Positions 40,426 to 50,266 are shown, numbered from the stretch's first letter. The stretch: 64,000 nt of DNA from Pseudarthrobacter sp. SSS035 (GCF_023273875.1 NZ_CP096882.1:124001-188000), one strand, 5' to 3'. Program-made: numbers and translations. Notes: a model not told the origin generated them from the sequence alone.

Positions 40426-43400
40426 CTAGTTATCCAGGCAGGTTGGACCCAGGAGCACCTTCAGGTCGCCGAACAATGACGGACTGGGGTTGACCCGGAG
40501 ATGGACGGGCAGCCCCATGACTTCCGTCCGGGTGTCCCCCTGCAGGTGCAGCCGGACTTCCGAGTTCCCCCGGTGGTTCCGCAGGACATCGCCCAGTTCG
40601 GTGACAACAGCCTCGGTGGCCTTATGGGTAGGCATCGAAATGAGCACGGGGCCGTTGGTTCCTTCACTGAGGTCCGGAACGGACAGTTCCATACAGTTCA
40701 AAGCGATCGCCCCGTCGTCCCGCCGCTGCAGGCGGCCCTTGACCACCACAATCAGGTCCTCGGCAAGGACCGAAGCGATGGGGCCGTACACCTGGCCGAA
40801 GAACATCACCTCCATGGAGCCGCCGAGGTCTTCGATTTCGGCACGGGCATAGGCGTTGCCACTCGCCTTGGCGATCCTGCGGCTGAGCGAGGTGATCATG
40901 CCGGAGATGGTGATGATGGCGCCGTCGTGCGGCCCGTCTTCGCCGATGATCGACGTGATGGACTTGTCCGCGTGCTGGCTGAGGAGTCCTTCCAGGCCCT
41001 GCAGCGGGTGGTCAGAAACATACAGGCCGAGCATGTCGCGCTCAAACGAGAGCTTGTCCTTCTTCTCCCATTCCGGCAGGTCGGGGATCTCAATGCTCAG
41101 CGACGCTTCGGACTCGGCCTCCTCGAAACCGGCGAAGAGATCGAACTGGCCGATCGCTTCGTTTCGCTTGAGGGTGATGACTGAGTCGATGGCCTCTTCA
41201 TGGATCATCGCCAGCGCGCGCCGGTGGTGGTTGAGGGAATCGAAGGCGCCGGCCTTGATCAGGGATTCAATGGTCCGCTTGTTGCAGACCACCGCGGGAA
41301 CCTTCATGAGGTAGTCCTTGAAGGACGTGTAGGCCCCTTCCTTTTCGCGCGCGGCCACCATGGCTTCGACGGCGTTGACGCCAACGTTGCGGATGGCGCC
41401 CATGCCGAAGCGGATGTCGGTGCCCACCGGGGTGAAGTTCAGCGCGGATTCGTTCACATCCGGTGGCAGCACGGTGATTCCCATGCGCCGGCATTCGTTG
41501 AGGTAGAGGGCCGATTTGTCCTTGTCGTCACCGACCGACGTCAGCAGGGCAGCCATGTACTCCGGCGCAAAGTGCGCCTTCAGGTAGGCGGTCCAGTAGG
41601 AGATCACGCCGTAGGCGGCGGAGTGGGCCTTGTTGAAGGCGTAGTCGGAGAACGGCAGCAGGATGTCCCAGAGGGTCTTGACGGCGGCCATGGAATAGCC
41701 GTTGTCCTGCATGCCCTGGGAGAAACCTGCGAACTGCTTGTCCAGCTCGGATTTCTTCTTCTTACCCATGGCGCGCCGCAGGATGTCGGCCTGCCCGAGG
41801 GAATAGCCGGCGAGCTTCTGGGCCACGGCCATCACCTGCTCCTGATAGACGATCAGGCCGTACGTGCCGCCGAGGATTTCAGCAAGGGGTTCCTTGAGTT
41901 CGGGATGGATCGGAATGACTTCTTGGATCCCGTTTTTGCGCAACGCATAGTCGGTGTGCGCGTTGGCGCCCATCGGACCGGGACGATAGAGCGCCAGCAC
42001 GGCGGAGATGTCTTCGAAGTTGTCAGGCTTCATCAGCTTCAGCAGTGAGCGCATGGGGCCGCCATCAAGCTGGAACACGCCCAGGGTGTCGCCCCGGGCC
42101 AGCAGTTCATACGAGGCCACGTCATCAAGGGCCAGGCTGTCCAGGTCCAGGTCCAGTCCGCGGTTGAGCTTGATGTTCTCCAGGGCGTCGGAAATGATCG
42201 TCAGGTTCCGCAGGCCGAGGAAGTCCATCTTGATCAGGCCCAGGCCCTCGCAGGTGGGATAGTCGAACTGCGTGATCACCTGGCCGTCCTGGATGCGCCG
42301 CATGACCGGGATGACATCGATGATCGGGTCCGAGGACATAATGACGCCGGCGGCGTGCACGCCCCACTGGCGTTTCAGCCCCTCAATGCCGAGAGCCGTC
42401 TCGAAGACCTTGGCGGCCTCGGGATCAGTTGCGATCAGCTGGCGGAAGTCACCGGCCTCGCTGTAGCGCTTTGAGTCCTTGTTCTGGATGTCGGCGAGCG
42501 GGATGTCCTTGGCCATCACGGCTGGCGGGAGCGCCTTGGTCAGCTGCTCGCCCATGCTGAACGGGTATCCCAGCACACGGGAGGAGTCCTTCAGCGCCTG
42601 CTTGGTCTTGATGGTGCCGTACGTGACAATCATGGCCACGCGCTCGTCGCCGTATTTCCGGGTCACATAGTCGATGACCTCGGACCGCCGACGGTCATCG
42701 AAGTCAACGTCGAAGTCAGGCATGGACACACGGTCCGGGTTGAGGAACCGTTCAAAGATCAGGCCGTGCAGGAGCGGATCCAGGTCCGTGATGCGCATGG
42801 CGTACGCCACCATGGAGCCGGCTCCGGAGCCACGGCCCGGACCGACGCGGATGCCGTTCTTCTTCGCCCAGTTGATGAAGTCGGCCACCACCAGAAAGTA
42901 ACCCGGGAACCCCATGGAGGTGATGACTTCGAGCTCGTAGTCAGCCTGGGTGCGGACTTTGTCCGGGACACCGCCCGGGTACCGGTATTCCAGTCCGGTG
43001 GCAACTTCCTTGACCAGCCAGGATGTCTCGTCCTCGCCCGGCGGGCAAGGGAACCGCGGCATGTAGTTAGCACCGGTGTTGAACGAGACATCGCAGCGCT
43101 CGGCGATCAGCAGGGTGTTGTCGCAAGCATCCGGGTGGTCCCTGAACAGCTCCCGCATCTCCTGCGGGGATTTGAGGTAGTAGCCGCTGCCGGAGAACGC
43201 GAAGCGGGAACCGCCGTTGTCGTACGATGGCTCCAGCAGCGTGGAACCCGACTGGATGGCAAGCAGGGCCTCGTGCGCCTTGGCGTCGTGTTCGTGCGTG
43301 TAGTGCAGGTCGTTGGTGGCCACCAGCGGCAGGTTCAGGTCCTTGGCCAGCCGCAGTAGGTCCCCCGTGACCCGGCGTTCGATGTCCAGGCCGTGGTCCA

Positions 43401-43983
43401 TTAGTTCGCAGAAATAGTTCTCCGCACCGAAAATGTCACGGAATTCCGAGGCGGCTTCCATGGCCTCGCGGTACTGGCCCAGCCGCAGCCGGGTCTGGAC
43501 CTCCCCCGACGGGCAGCCAGTAGTGGCGATCAGGCCTTCGGAGTATGTGTTCAGGAGCTCACGGTCCAAACGAGGCCACTTGCCGAAGACTGCGTCCAGC
43601 GAGCCAATGGACGAGGCCCGGAAGAGGTTGCGCATGCCGACGTTGTTATAGCTCAGCAGCGTCATGTGAGTGTAGGAGCCACCGCCGGAGATGTCGTCCT
43701 TGCGCTGGTGTTCCTCGCCCCAGCGGACACGACTTTTGTCCGTCCGTGCGGTGCCGGGGGTGACGTAGGCTTCGACGCCGATAATCGGCTTGATCCCCTG
43801 GTCCGTGGCGCGCTTCCAGAAATCGAAAGCCCCGAAAAGGTACCCGTGGTCGGTGGTGGCCAGGGCCGGCATCCCGAGGCGTTCAGTCTCGTTGAAGAGC
43901 TCACCCAGGCGGGCTGCGCCATCCAACATGGAGTATTCGGTGTGGTTGTGGAGATGGACGAACGAGGCATTGCTGGAAGTCAC
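40426..43983 (-). CDS. dnaE: DNA polymerase III alpha subunit DnaE (DnaE1 type)
   Basis: DnaE is the replicative DNA polymerase. The 1185-residue protein begins with a PHP domain (FVHLHNHTEYSMLDGAARLG). The polymerase core holds the catalytic aspartates in MPDFDVDFDDRRR and the nearby VGPGRGSGAGSMVAYAM. It continues with GVHAAGVIMS, the KAHSAAYGVISYWTAYLKAH region, a tandem helix-hairpin-helix region and a C-terminal OB-fold (ITISGMITSLSRRIAKASGN). The length fits DnaE1 of actinobacteria. It is the last gene of the minus-strand run, 50 bases after the pseudouridine synthase gene. Confidence 0.97.
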   Translation of the reverse strand: MTSSNASFVHLHNHTEYSMLDGAARLGELFNETERLGMPALATTDHGYLFGAFDFWKRATDQGIKPIIGVEAYVTPGTARTDKSRVRWGEEHQRKDDISGGGSYTHMTLLSYNNVGMRNLFRASSIGSLDAVFGKWPRLDRELLNTYSEGLIATTGCPSGEVQTRLRLGQYREAMEAASEFRDIFGAENYFCELMDHGLDIERRVTGDLLRLAKDLNLPLVATNDLHYTHEHDAKAHEALLAIQSGSTLLEPSYDNGGSRFAFSGSGYYLKSPQEMRELFRDHPDACDNTLLIAERCDVSFNTGANYMPRFPCPPGEDETSWLVKEVATGLEYRYPGGVPDKVRTQADYELEVITSMGFPGYFLVVADFINWAKKNGIRVGPGRGSGAGSMVAYAMRITDLDPLLHGLIFERFLNPDRVSMPDFDVDFDDRRRSEVIDYVTRKYGDERVAMIVTYGTIKTKQALKDSSRVLGYPFSMGEQLTKALPPAVMAKDIPLADIQNKDSKRYSEAGDFRQLIATDPEAAKVFETALGIEGLKRQWGVHAAGVIMSSDPIIDVIPVMRRIQDGQVITQFDYPTCEGLGLIKMDFLGLRNLTIISDALENIKLNRGLDLDLDSLALDDVASYELLARGDTLGVFQLDGGPMRSLLKLMKPDNFEDISAVLALYRPGPMGANAHTDYALRKNGIQEVIPIHPELKEPLAEILGGTYGLIVYQEQVMAVAQKLAGYSLGQADILRRAMGKKKKSELDKQFAGFSQGMQDNGYSMAAVKTLWDILLPFSDYAFNKAHSAAYGVISYWTAYLKAHFAPEYMAALLTSVGDDKDKSALYLNECRRMGITVLPPDVNESALNFTPVGTDIRFGMGAIRNVGVNAVEAMVAAREKEGAYTSFKDYLMKVPAVVCNKRTIESLIKAGAFDSLNHHRRALAMIHEEAIDSVITLKRNEAIGQFDLFAGFEEAESEASLSIEIPDLPEWEKKDKLSFERDMLGLYVSDHPLQGLEGLLSQHADKSITSIIGEDGPHDGAIITISGMITSLSRRIAKASGNAYARAEIEDLGGSMEVMFFGQVYGPIASVLAEDLIVVVKGRLQRRDDGAIALNCMELSVPDLSEGTNGPVLISMPTHKATEAVVTELGDVLRNHRGNSEVRLHLQGDTRTEVMGLPVHLRVNPSPSLFGDLKVLLGPTCLDN

Positions 43984-44033
43984 CGCACCATTCTAAGCGC
44001 TGGCGGACCGCCAAGGGCCCAGCGACCCAGCCG

Positions 44034-44960
44034 CTAGGCCTCCCCGGACTCCAGGACCTCGAGGGCAAAGGCCAGGTCCTGCGGGTATTCGCTGGTAACG
44101 GTCACGCGCTCCCCCGTTGCCGGGTGGTCGAAGCCGAGCTGCCGGGCATGGAGCCATTGCCGGGTCAGGCCCAGGGTGGCGGCGAGCCGAGGATCCGCCC
44201 CGTAGGTAAGATCTCCGGCGCATGGGTGCCGCAACGCTGAAAAGTGGACACGGATCTGGTGTGTGCGCCCGGTCTCAAGGTGCACCTCCACCAGCGTGGC
44301 CTTGCCAAAAGCCTCCAGCACCTCATAGTGCGTGATCGACGGCCGGCCGTCTTCGATCACGGCAAAGCGCCAGTCGTGTCCGGGGTGGCGACCGATTGGT
44401 GCGTCGATGGTGCCCTCCAGCGGATCCGGGAGCCCCTGGACCACCGCATGGTACACCTTCTCCACGGTGCGCTCCTTGAAGGCCCGCTTCAGGGCCGTGT
44501 AGGCGCGCTCCGTTTTGGCCACCACCATCACCCCGGACGTGCCGACGTCGAGCCGGTGCACAATCCCCACCCGCTCAGGGGAACCCGACGTCGAGATCCG
44601 GAAGCCGGCTCCGGCGAGACCGCCGACCACGGTGGGCCCTACCCAGCCGGGCGACGGATGCGCGGCAACGCCCACCGGCTTGTCCACAACGACAAATTCG
44701 TCGTCGTCCAGCAGGATTTTCAGGCCTTCCACAACTTCCTCCACCACTTCGAGCGGGTCCCGTCGTTCAGGCACCGTCACTTCCAGGACATCGCCGGCAA
44801 CCAACCGCGCGGACTTTCCGAGTTTCTTGCCGCGGCTCACCACGTTGCCTTCAGCAATGAGGGTCGCGGCCATTGACCGGGAAATCCCCATCAACTTGGC
44901 GAGCCCTGCGTCCGCCCGCGTTCCGCCGAATTCGTCGGCGACCACCACACGCTCAGACAC
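44034..44960 (-). CDS. RluA-family pseudouridine synthase (RluD-like)
   Basis: This enzyme isomerises uridines in RNA, probably 23S rRNA. The protein has 308 residues from the GTG at 44960. It has an N-terminal S4 RNA-binding domain (TRADAGLAKLMGISRSMAAT), the active-site motif HRLDVGTSGVMVVAKT with the catalytic Asp, and the C-terminal TGRTHQIRVHFSALRHPCAG. I chose the GTG because it overlaps the lspA stop (GTGTCTGA). It is coupled to lspA, the usual pairing in many bacteria. Confidence 0.93.
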   Translation of the reverse strand: MSERVVVADEFGGTRADAGLAKLMGISRSMAATLIAEGNVVSRGKKLGKSARLVAGDVLEVTVPERRDPLEVVEEVVEGLKILLDDDEFVVVDKPVGVAAHPSPGWVGPTVVGGLAGAGFRISTSGSPERVGIVHRLDVGTSGVMVVAKTERAYTALKRAFKERTVEKVYHAVVQGLPDPLEGTIDAPIGRHPGHDWRFAVIEDGRPSITHYEVLEAFGKATLVEVHLETGRTHQIRVHFSALRHPCAGDLTYGADPRLAATLGLTRQWLHARQLGFDHPATGERVTVTSEYPQDLAFALEVLESGEA

Positions 44961-45543
44961 CGTCCGTGTCCTTCGGCTGTGCCGCCTCTTTCCGTGCCGC
45001 CGCGACGTGGCGTGAACCGTCAAGGGCGATCCCCTTAAGAGTGAGGATACAAATGATGACCACCGCTGAGACCACCGCGGAATCGGCGATGTTGAAGATC
45101 GCAAAATTGGGCAGCTGGATGAAATCCACCACGTGCCCCATGCCGAACGAGGGCTCCCGGAAGAGCCTGTCCGTCAGGTTGCCCAGGGCCCCGCCCAGGA
45201 GCAGACCCAGTGCCAGCGACCACCAGGCCGAGCCCAGCTTGCGCACCTGGAACAGAATGGCGATGGAGACGCCGGCCATGATGATGGAGAACACCCAGGT
45301 GACATTCTCCCCGATCGAAAAAGCGGCGCCGGAATTGCGGATGAAGTACCAATGCAGGAGCGGCGGAAGCACCGGGATGCGTTCACCCTCCACCATCGAG
45401 GACGTCACCCAGAGTTTTGTCAGCTGGTCCAGGACGTACGCAAAGACCGCAAAACCGGCGAAGAGCGAGAGCAGGAGTGCCCGCCGGGGGCGGGCCGATG
45501 AAGGAGAAGGGTTTGCGGCGTCAGCGGCGAGGTGGTCAGTCAT
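44953..45543 (-). CDS. lspA: lipoprotein signal peptidase LspA
   Basis: LspA cleaves prolipoprotein signal peptides in the membrane after lipidation. The 196-residue protein (ATG at 45543) has four membrane helices and the catalytic aspartates Asp125 (GNLTDRLFR) and Asp154 (FNIADSAV). The RNSGAAFS motif (about 69-76) and VVDFIQLP are also present. The basic N-terminus (ARPRRALLL) precedes helix 1. It should serve the several lipoproteins in this window. Confidence 0.96.
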   Translation of the reverse strand: MTDHLAADAANPSPSSARPRRALLLSLFAGFAVFAYVLDQLTKLWVTSSMVEGERIPVLPPLLHWYFIRNSGAAFSIGENVTWVFSIIMAGVSIAILFQVRKLGSAWWSLALGLLLGGALGNLTDRLFREPSFGMGHVVDFIQLPNFAIFNIADSAVVSAVVIICILTLKGIALDGSRHVAAARKEAAQPKDTDGV

Positions 45544-45575
45544 GGTGCTTTCATTTTGTAAAACCGATGTTAAAT

Positions 45576-45614
45576 CCCAAAAACCGGCGGCCGAGGAATC
45601 CTCAGCCACCGGTT
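45576..45614 (-). terminator. factor-independent terminator after divIVA
   Basis: On the minus strand AACCGGTGGCTGAGGA pairs with TCCTCGGCCGCCGGTT and is followed by TTT(T). It separates the divIVA transcript from lspA. Confidence 0.75.
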
Positions 45615-45636
45615 CTCAGAATACGTGCTTGACGAA

Positions 45637-46332
45637 CTAGTTCGCTTCAACCTCGGGTGCCGCCACGGAACCGCGGGCGTCAAGGTCGCGCAGCTGGCCT
45701 TCAATGTAGGCCTTCAGGCGTGAGCGGTAGTCGCGTTCGAAGCCGCGGAGTTGCTCTACCTTGCGTTCCAGGACGGAGCGCTGCTGCTCGAGGGCACCGA
45801 GGATCTTCCGGGACTTCTCCTGGGCATCGTTGACCAGGCTGCTGGCCTCGATCTGGGCCTCTGCGATGATCTTGTCCTTCTGGGACTGACCGTCGGCGAC
45901 GTGACGGTCGTGCATCTGCTGCGCCATGGCGAGCAGGCCGGCAGCGGACTCGGCTGAAACCGTGCTTCCGTTGGCTGCGGTGGGCGCAGCAGCCGGGACG
46001 GCCACAACAGGTGCTACCGGCTCGGCTTCCTTCTTCTTGGCGGCGTCGGGAGCTTTCGCCTCGACCTCGGCCTTCGCCGGGGTTTCAACCTTGTCAGCCT
46101 TGACGGGTGCGGGAACCTTCTCGACCACCGGGGCGGACGCAGCCGAGCTGGCCGGCACGCCGGAACCTGATTCTGCAAGCTTCTTGCGGAGCTCGTCGTT
46201 CTCCTGGTTCAGGCGCCTGAGTTCCACAACGATCTCGTCCAGGAAGTCATCAACTTCATCCTGGTCGTACCCTTCGCGGAACTTGGTCGGCTGAAAGCGC
46301 TTGTTGACAACGTCTTCTGGCGTCAAAGCCAT
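45637..46332 (-). CDS. divIVA: DivIVA (Wag31) cell polarity protein
   Basis: DivIVA marks the cell poles and septum and directs wall growth in actinobacteria. The 231-residue protein begins MALTPEDVVNKRFQPTKFRE, then GYDQDEVDDFLDEIVVEL (the membrane-binding domain). An N-terminal coiled coil (LRRLNQENDELRKKLAES), an Ala/Lys/Pro/Val-rich linker (about 55-115) and a long C-terminal coiled coil (about 140-220) follow. The arrangement is typical of Wag31. It lies downstream of sepF and yggT. Confidence 0.95.
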   Translation of the reverse strand: MALTPEDVVNKRFQPTKFREGYDQDEVDDFLDEIVVELRRLNQENDELRKKLAESGSGVPASSAASAPVVEKVPAPVKADKVETPAKAEVEAKAPDAAKKKEAEPVAPVVAVPAAAPTAANGSTVSAESAAGLLAMAQQMHDRHVADGQSQKDKIIAEAQIEASSLVNDAQEKSRKILGALEQQRSVLERKVEQLRGFERDYRSRLKAYIEGQLRDLDARGSVAAPEVEAN

Positions 46333-46509
46333 CTGGTCACCTCATTGGTCTAGTTAGTCAGTAGGCCTTCCGGCCGTCAAAACTACGGTACCTAAATATT
46401 GTCTGGTTCCTCTAATTCAACACTGGGTGTCAAACCGGAGATTTCTTCGCGGCCCAGAGGGAGTTCCATTTCCAAGAACTTCGCCTGCACCGCTAGGTCT
46501 TGTCGAAGA

Positions 46510-46797
46510 TTACGCGAAACCCCTGGTGACCGCCATCGCGATGCTGACGGCGATGAACAGGACCAGAAACCCGAGGTCCAAGGTCACCCCGCCGAGCCGC
46601 AACGGCGGGATCACCCTCCGGAGCCCCTTGAGGGGCGGATCGGTGATCGAGTACACCGTGTGGGCCACCACGAGGGCAACACCACGCGGACGCCATTCCC
46701 TGGCAAACATCTGGACCCAGTCAAAGACCAGCCGGATGATCAGCGCCACGAAGAACAGCAAAAGGGCGATATAGACAAGTCCGAAAACAATTCCCAT
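46510..46797 (-). CDS. YggT family membrane protein
   Basis: This 95-residue protein has two membrane helices, the first in GLVYIALLLFFVALIIRLVF and the second in LGFLVLFIAVSIAMAVTRG. Between them is VYSITDPPLKGLRRVIPPLR, the YggT signature. It is nearly always found between sepF and divIVA in actinobacteria, which points to a role around division or the envelope, though none is proven. The spacing to sepF is 120 bases and includes a hairpin. Confidence 0.92.
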   Translation of the reverse strand: MGIVFGLVYIALLLFFVALIIRLVFDWVQMFAREWRPRGVALVVAHTVYSITDPPLKGLRRVIPPLRLGGVTLDLGFLVLFIAVSIAMAVTRGFA

Positions 46798-46871
46798 GAC
46801 TTAACTCATATCTCCATGTCCATTCCGGATACCGCGGTGCCCTGCCAATGTTTCTTGTCTATTTCAGCACA

Positions 46872-46901
46872 GATGCCAGACAGGTGTACCTGTCTGGCAT
46901 C
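46872..46901 (-). terminator. hairpin between sepF and yggT
   Basis: GATGCCAGACAGGT pairs with ACCTGTCTGGCATC around two bases. There is no T-run, so it may attenuate rather than stop transcription into yggT. Confidence 0.5.
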
Positions 46902-46917
46902 CGGAATAAGCTCAGGG

Positions 46918-47448
46918 CTAACTTTGATTGAAGAAGCTGGCCTGGGTCTCGCTGACCTTCTTGTCATCGCCAATGACCTCAATGTACGACGGTGACAGCA
47001 GGAAAACCTTGTTCGTGACGCGTTCGATGCTGCCCCGGAGACCAAAAACCAGGCCGGCCGAGAAGTCAACGAGACGCTTGGCGTCCGCTTCGCCCATGTC
47101 GGTGACGTTCATGATGACGGGGATGCCGTCCCGGAAACTCTCACCGATGAGCTTGGCGTCATTGTAGGACCGCGGGTGGATCGTGGTGATCTGCCGAAGC
47201 CCGGACGGTTCTTCGCGGCTTGAGGCCGCACGCTTGATGGGGGTCACTGGTGCGCGGTATTCCTCTTCGGGGGCGTGTGATGACTCGCGGCTGACGTCGC
47301 GGACGGGTGCCGGTGCACGGCGTTCCTCGCGGTCAACTTCCATCGAATCGTCCTCGTCCTTACGTGTTGTGGTGTGCTCGGACTCGTAGTGTTCATCGCC
47401 ATCGGCGAGCCCAAGATAGATCATTGTCTTGCGCAGAGCGCCGGCCAT
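46918..47448 (-). CDS. sepF: cell division protein SepF
   Basis: SepF anchors FtsZ filaments to the membrane and is essential for division in actinobacteria, which lack FtsA. The 176-residue protein has the N-terminal amphipathic helix (MAGALRKTMIYLGLADGDEH), a charged linker and the C-terminal FtsZ-binding core (ITTIHPRSYNDAKLIGESFR, RLVDFSAGLVFGLRGSIERV, FLLSPSYIEVIGD). It lies 88 bases downstream of yggS in the ftsZ run. Confidence 0.95.
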   Translation of the reverse strand: MAGALRKTMIYLGLADGDEHYESEHTTTRKDEDDSMEVDREERRAPAPVRDVSRESSHAPEEEYRAPVTPIKRAASSREEPSGLRQITTIHPRSYNDAKLIGESFRDGIPVIMNVTDMGEADAKRLVDFSAGLVFGLRGSIERVTNKVFLLSPSYIEVIGDDKKVSETQASFFNQS

Positions 47449-47536
47449 GGTCGACTCCTAATCGTGTCCGTAGGCGGGCCGCCCAATGACTTGACAGCCT
47501 TGAATCCCCCGCCATTCACTTCCTATGGGTTCGACG

Positions 47537-48277
47537 CTACCCCACGTCAGGACGCGAGCCGAGAATATCGGAACCGATTCGCAGGTGTGTCGCACCGAAA
47601 CGGATGGCCGCTTCCAGGTCCTGGCTCATGCCCGCCGAGATGGCGGTTGCGCCGGGATGCTCCGCTACCAAGGCCGCCGAGATGGCTGCCAGCTTTTCAA
47701 ACGCCACCTCAGGACTGGTCCCCAACGGGGCGACAGCCATAACGCCCGCCAGTTCCAGTCCTGCCGCAGCCGCCAGCCGCTCTGCCAGGAGTGGTACCTC
47801 CGCCGCGGCCACGCCGCCGCGATGCGCGCCGGCGTCGTCGTCGAGGCTGACCTGGATGAAGCAGTCCAGGGCTCCCCGGCCCGTCCGCTCCTGTTCCGCG
47901 GCGATGGCCCGCTCGAGGCCATCAACCAGGGCCAGCCGGTCCACGGAGTGGAGCGCATGGGCATACTTCACGACGGATTTCGCTTTTTTGCTCTGCAGCT
48001 GACCGACGAAGTGCCAGTTGAGTCCGAGGCCTTCGAGTTCGGCCGCCTTCGAGGAGGCTTCCTGATCCCTGTTCTCGCCGACGTCGCGGACGCCGAGGGA
48101 AGCCAGGCGCCTGATGTCGGCGGCCGGATGGAACTTGGTGACCACAATCAGCGTGGGCAGTTCCCCCGCCCGGCCTGCATCCTGGACGGCCGCATCAATA
48201 CGACGCTGCACGGCGGCGAGGCGCTCCGCCAGATCAGCCATCCGTTCGGCGTTGTCCTCCACAGTGCCCTCATTCAT
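47537..48277 (-). CDS. PLP homeostasis protein (YggS/PLPBP family)
   Basis: This fold-type III PLP-binding protein maintains vitamin B6 balance. The 246-residue protein has the cofactor lysine in LIVVTKFHPAADIRRL, GENRDQEASSKAAEL, LNWHFVGQLQSKKAK, LHSVDR and SAGMSQDLEAAIRFGATHLR at the C-terminus with the phosphate-binding residues. I chose the ATG at 48277, which overlaps the pgeF stop by eight bases. The longer frame to 48394 has no domain. Position between pgeF and sepF is the normal actinobacterial order. Confidence 0.94.
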   Translation of the reverse strand: MNEGTVEDNAERMADLAERLAAVQRRIDAAVQDAGRAGELPTLIVVTKFHPAADIRRLASLGVRDVGENRDQEASSKAAELEGLGLNWHFVGQLQSKKAKSVVKYAHALHSVDRLALVDGLERAIAAEQERTGRGALDCFIQVSLDDDAGAHRGGVAAAEVPLLAERLAAAAGLELAGVMAVAPLGTSPEVAFEKLAAISAALVAEHPGATAISAGMSQDLEAAIRFGATHLRIGSDILGSRPDVG

Positions 48278-48959
48278 GCGACCACACCAGTCCCGCGAAG
48301 CGCCCGGTGGTGTTGGACCTGCGGTAAGAGAAAAGCTCTTCGTTTTCAAGCGTGCACGGACCCGCATATTCGATAACGACGCCGGCAGCTTCAAGTTGGC
48401 TCTTCGCCCCTGCTGGGAGATCCAATGCTGGCGTGCCCCAGGACGTGGCAGCCCGCGTCGCCGGCACCTGGGCAGCTACTTGGGCGCGCAGTTCGGCGGG
48501 CACCTCATAGCAACGCCCGCAGATTGACGGGCCCAGCCAGGCACGGATGGCGGTGGCCCCGGCTGAGCGCATCCGCTCCACTGCCGCCGGGAGAATACCG
48601 TCTTCTATCCCCGGGCGGCCTGCGTGCGCGGCGGCGAGGACCGGGCCGTCTGGTCCTTCCCCTACGAGTAATGCCGGGATGCAGTCGGCCACCATCACCG
48701 CAAGCGGCAGCCCCCACGACACCATGGCATCGGCGGTCGGCGCCGGCGTGGCCGGCTCCATCATTTCCACCGCAGTGCCGTGGACCTGCTCCATGAACCG
48801 AAGGGAACCCACGGTCAGGCCGGCAGCGTTCTCCAGCGCCTCCCGGCGCTGGAGAACATCAGCGGCGTTGTCCCCGACGTGCAGGGCAAGATTGCCGGCC
48901 TGGGTGTCTGTGAACGCCACACTCACGCCAGCCGAAACTTCGGCCCGCCAATAGAACAA
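48270..48959 (-). CDS. pgeF: PgeF/YfiH family multicopper-like oxidase (purine nucleoside phosphorylase fold)
   Basis: This family was linked to peptidoglycan editing in E. coli and to purine nucleoside cleavage in other bacteria. The 229-residue protein has LAVMVADCIPALLVGE with the active-site Cys, AAAHAGRPGIEDGIL with the His, and GPSICGRCYEVPAEL with a second Cys. The TTG at 48959 is the start, eight bases after ftsZ. It is coupled with yggS downstream. Confidence 0.92.
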   Translation of the reverse strand: MFYWRAEVSAGVSVAFTDTQAGNLALHVGDNAADVLQRREALENAAGLTVGSLRFMEQVHGTAVEMMEPATPAPTADAMVSWGLPLAVMVADCIPALLVGEGPDGPVLAAAHAGRPGIEDGILPAAVERMRSAGATAIRAWLGPSICGRCYEVPAELRAQVAAQVPATRAATSWGTPALDLPAGAKSQLEAAGVVIEYAGPCTLENEELFSYRRSNTTGRFAGLVWSHE

Positions 48960-48967
48960 ACCGGGCC

Positions 48968-50200
48968 CTACTTCAGGAAGTCGGGGACATCCAGGTCATC
49001 GGCGCGGTTCCCCGAGAGGTCCGGCTCCACTACCGAGGGCAGGTCGACGTCGAAACCTGAGTCGGCGGGGACCGCCGACGGGCGCTGCTGGCCCCAGTTG
49101 CTCAGGCCTGACGCGCCGACTCCGGCGTGGACCGGCTGGACGTTGTGCTGGTGGCTGCCACCCGAAGTGGGCGCCTGAGCCGGTGCGGGTGCCGCTGCGG
49201 GCCGCTGCGGCGCAACCTGCGGCTGCGACTGGTCCATGGAGGGAGAGGTAGCCTTGACGTCGTCGAAACCGGCGGCAATGACCGTGACACGGGCCTCGTC
49301 ACCCAGTGCGTCGTCGATCACGGCACCGAAGATGATGTTGGCTTCGGGGTGGGCCACTTCCTGGACCAGGCGGGCAGCTTCATTGATTTCGAAGAGGCCG
49401 AGATCGGAACCGCCCTGGATGGAGAGCAGGACACCATGGGCGCCGTCGATTGAGGCTTCCAGCAGCGGCGATGCAATGGCGAGCTCGGCAGCCTTCACCG
49501 CGCGGTCTTCGCCGCGGGCGGAGCCGATGCCCATCAGCGCGGATCCTGCGCCCTGCATCACGGACTTGACGTCCGCGAAGTCGAGGTTGATCAGGCCGGG
49601 GGTGGTGATGAGGTCCGTGATGCCCTGGACACCGGACAGCAGGACCTGGTCAGCGGAACGGAAAGCGTCCAGGACGGAGACGTTGCGGTCGCTGATGGAC
49701 AGGAGCCTGTCGTTCGGGATGACGATCAGCGTGTCCACTTCGTCGCGGAGGGCGTCGATGCCCGCCTCTGCAGAACCAGCACGACGGCGGCCCTCGAACG
49801 TGAACGGGCGGGTCACCACACCGATGGTCAGCGCTCCGAGGGACCGGGCGATGCGCGCAACCACAGGGGCGCCACCGGTGCCCGTGCCGCCACCTTCGCC
49901 GGCGGTCACAAACACCATGTCCGCGCCGCGGATGACCTCTTCGATTTCGTCGGCGTGGTCCTCCGCAGCCTGCTTGCCCACCTCGGGGTTGGCGCCTGCA
50001 CCGAGCCCGCGGGTCAACTCACGTCCGACGTCGAGTTTGACGTCGGCGTCACTCATCAGCAGCGCCTGGGCATCTGTGTTGATGGCGATGAATTCAACGC
50101 CCCGGAGGCCGACCTCGATCATGCGGTTGACTGCGTTCACGCCACCGCCGCCGATGCCGACGACCTTGATGACGGCCAAGTAATTCTGCGGAGCTGCCAC
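48968..50200 (-). CDS. ftsZ: cell division protein FtsZ
   Basis: FtsZ is the tubulin-like GTPase that forms the Z-ring. The 410-residue protein has IKVVGIGGGGVNAVNRMIE, the GTP signature GGGTGTG at residues 103-109, the T7 loop with catalytic aspartates (LINLDFADVKSVM) and the C-terminal peptide DDLDVPDFLK that binds SepF and others. A Pro/Gln/Ala-rich linker separates them. The GTG start at 50200 follows a purine-rich AAGGGACACG. A 187-base leader with hairpin and possible promoter separates it from ftsQ. Confidence 0.97.
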   Translation of the reverse strand: MAAPQNYLAVIKVVGIGGGGVNAVNRMIEVGLRGVEFIAINTDAQALLMSDADVKLDVGRELTRGLGAGANPEVGKQAAEDHADEIEEVIRGADMVFVTAGEGGGTGTGGAPVVARIARSLGALTIGVVTRPFTFEGRRRAGSAEAGIDALRDEVDTLIVIPNDRLLSISDRNVSVLDAFRSADQVLLSGVQGITDLITTPGLINLDFADVKSVMQGAGSALMGIGSARGEDRAVKAAELAIASPLLEASIDGAHGVLLSIQGGSDLGLFEINEAARLVQEVAHPEANIIFGAVIDDALGDEARVTVIAAGFDDVKATSPSMDQSQPQVAPQRPAAAPAPAQAPTSGGSHQHNVQPVHAGVGASGLSNWGQQRPSAVPADSGFDVDLPSVVEPDLSGNRADDLDVPDFLK

Positions 50201-50266
50201 GTTACGTGTCCCTTGTTCGTGTCCTATTGCGAAAACTGTGGAGTCGGGCTTGAAGCTTCGAACCTT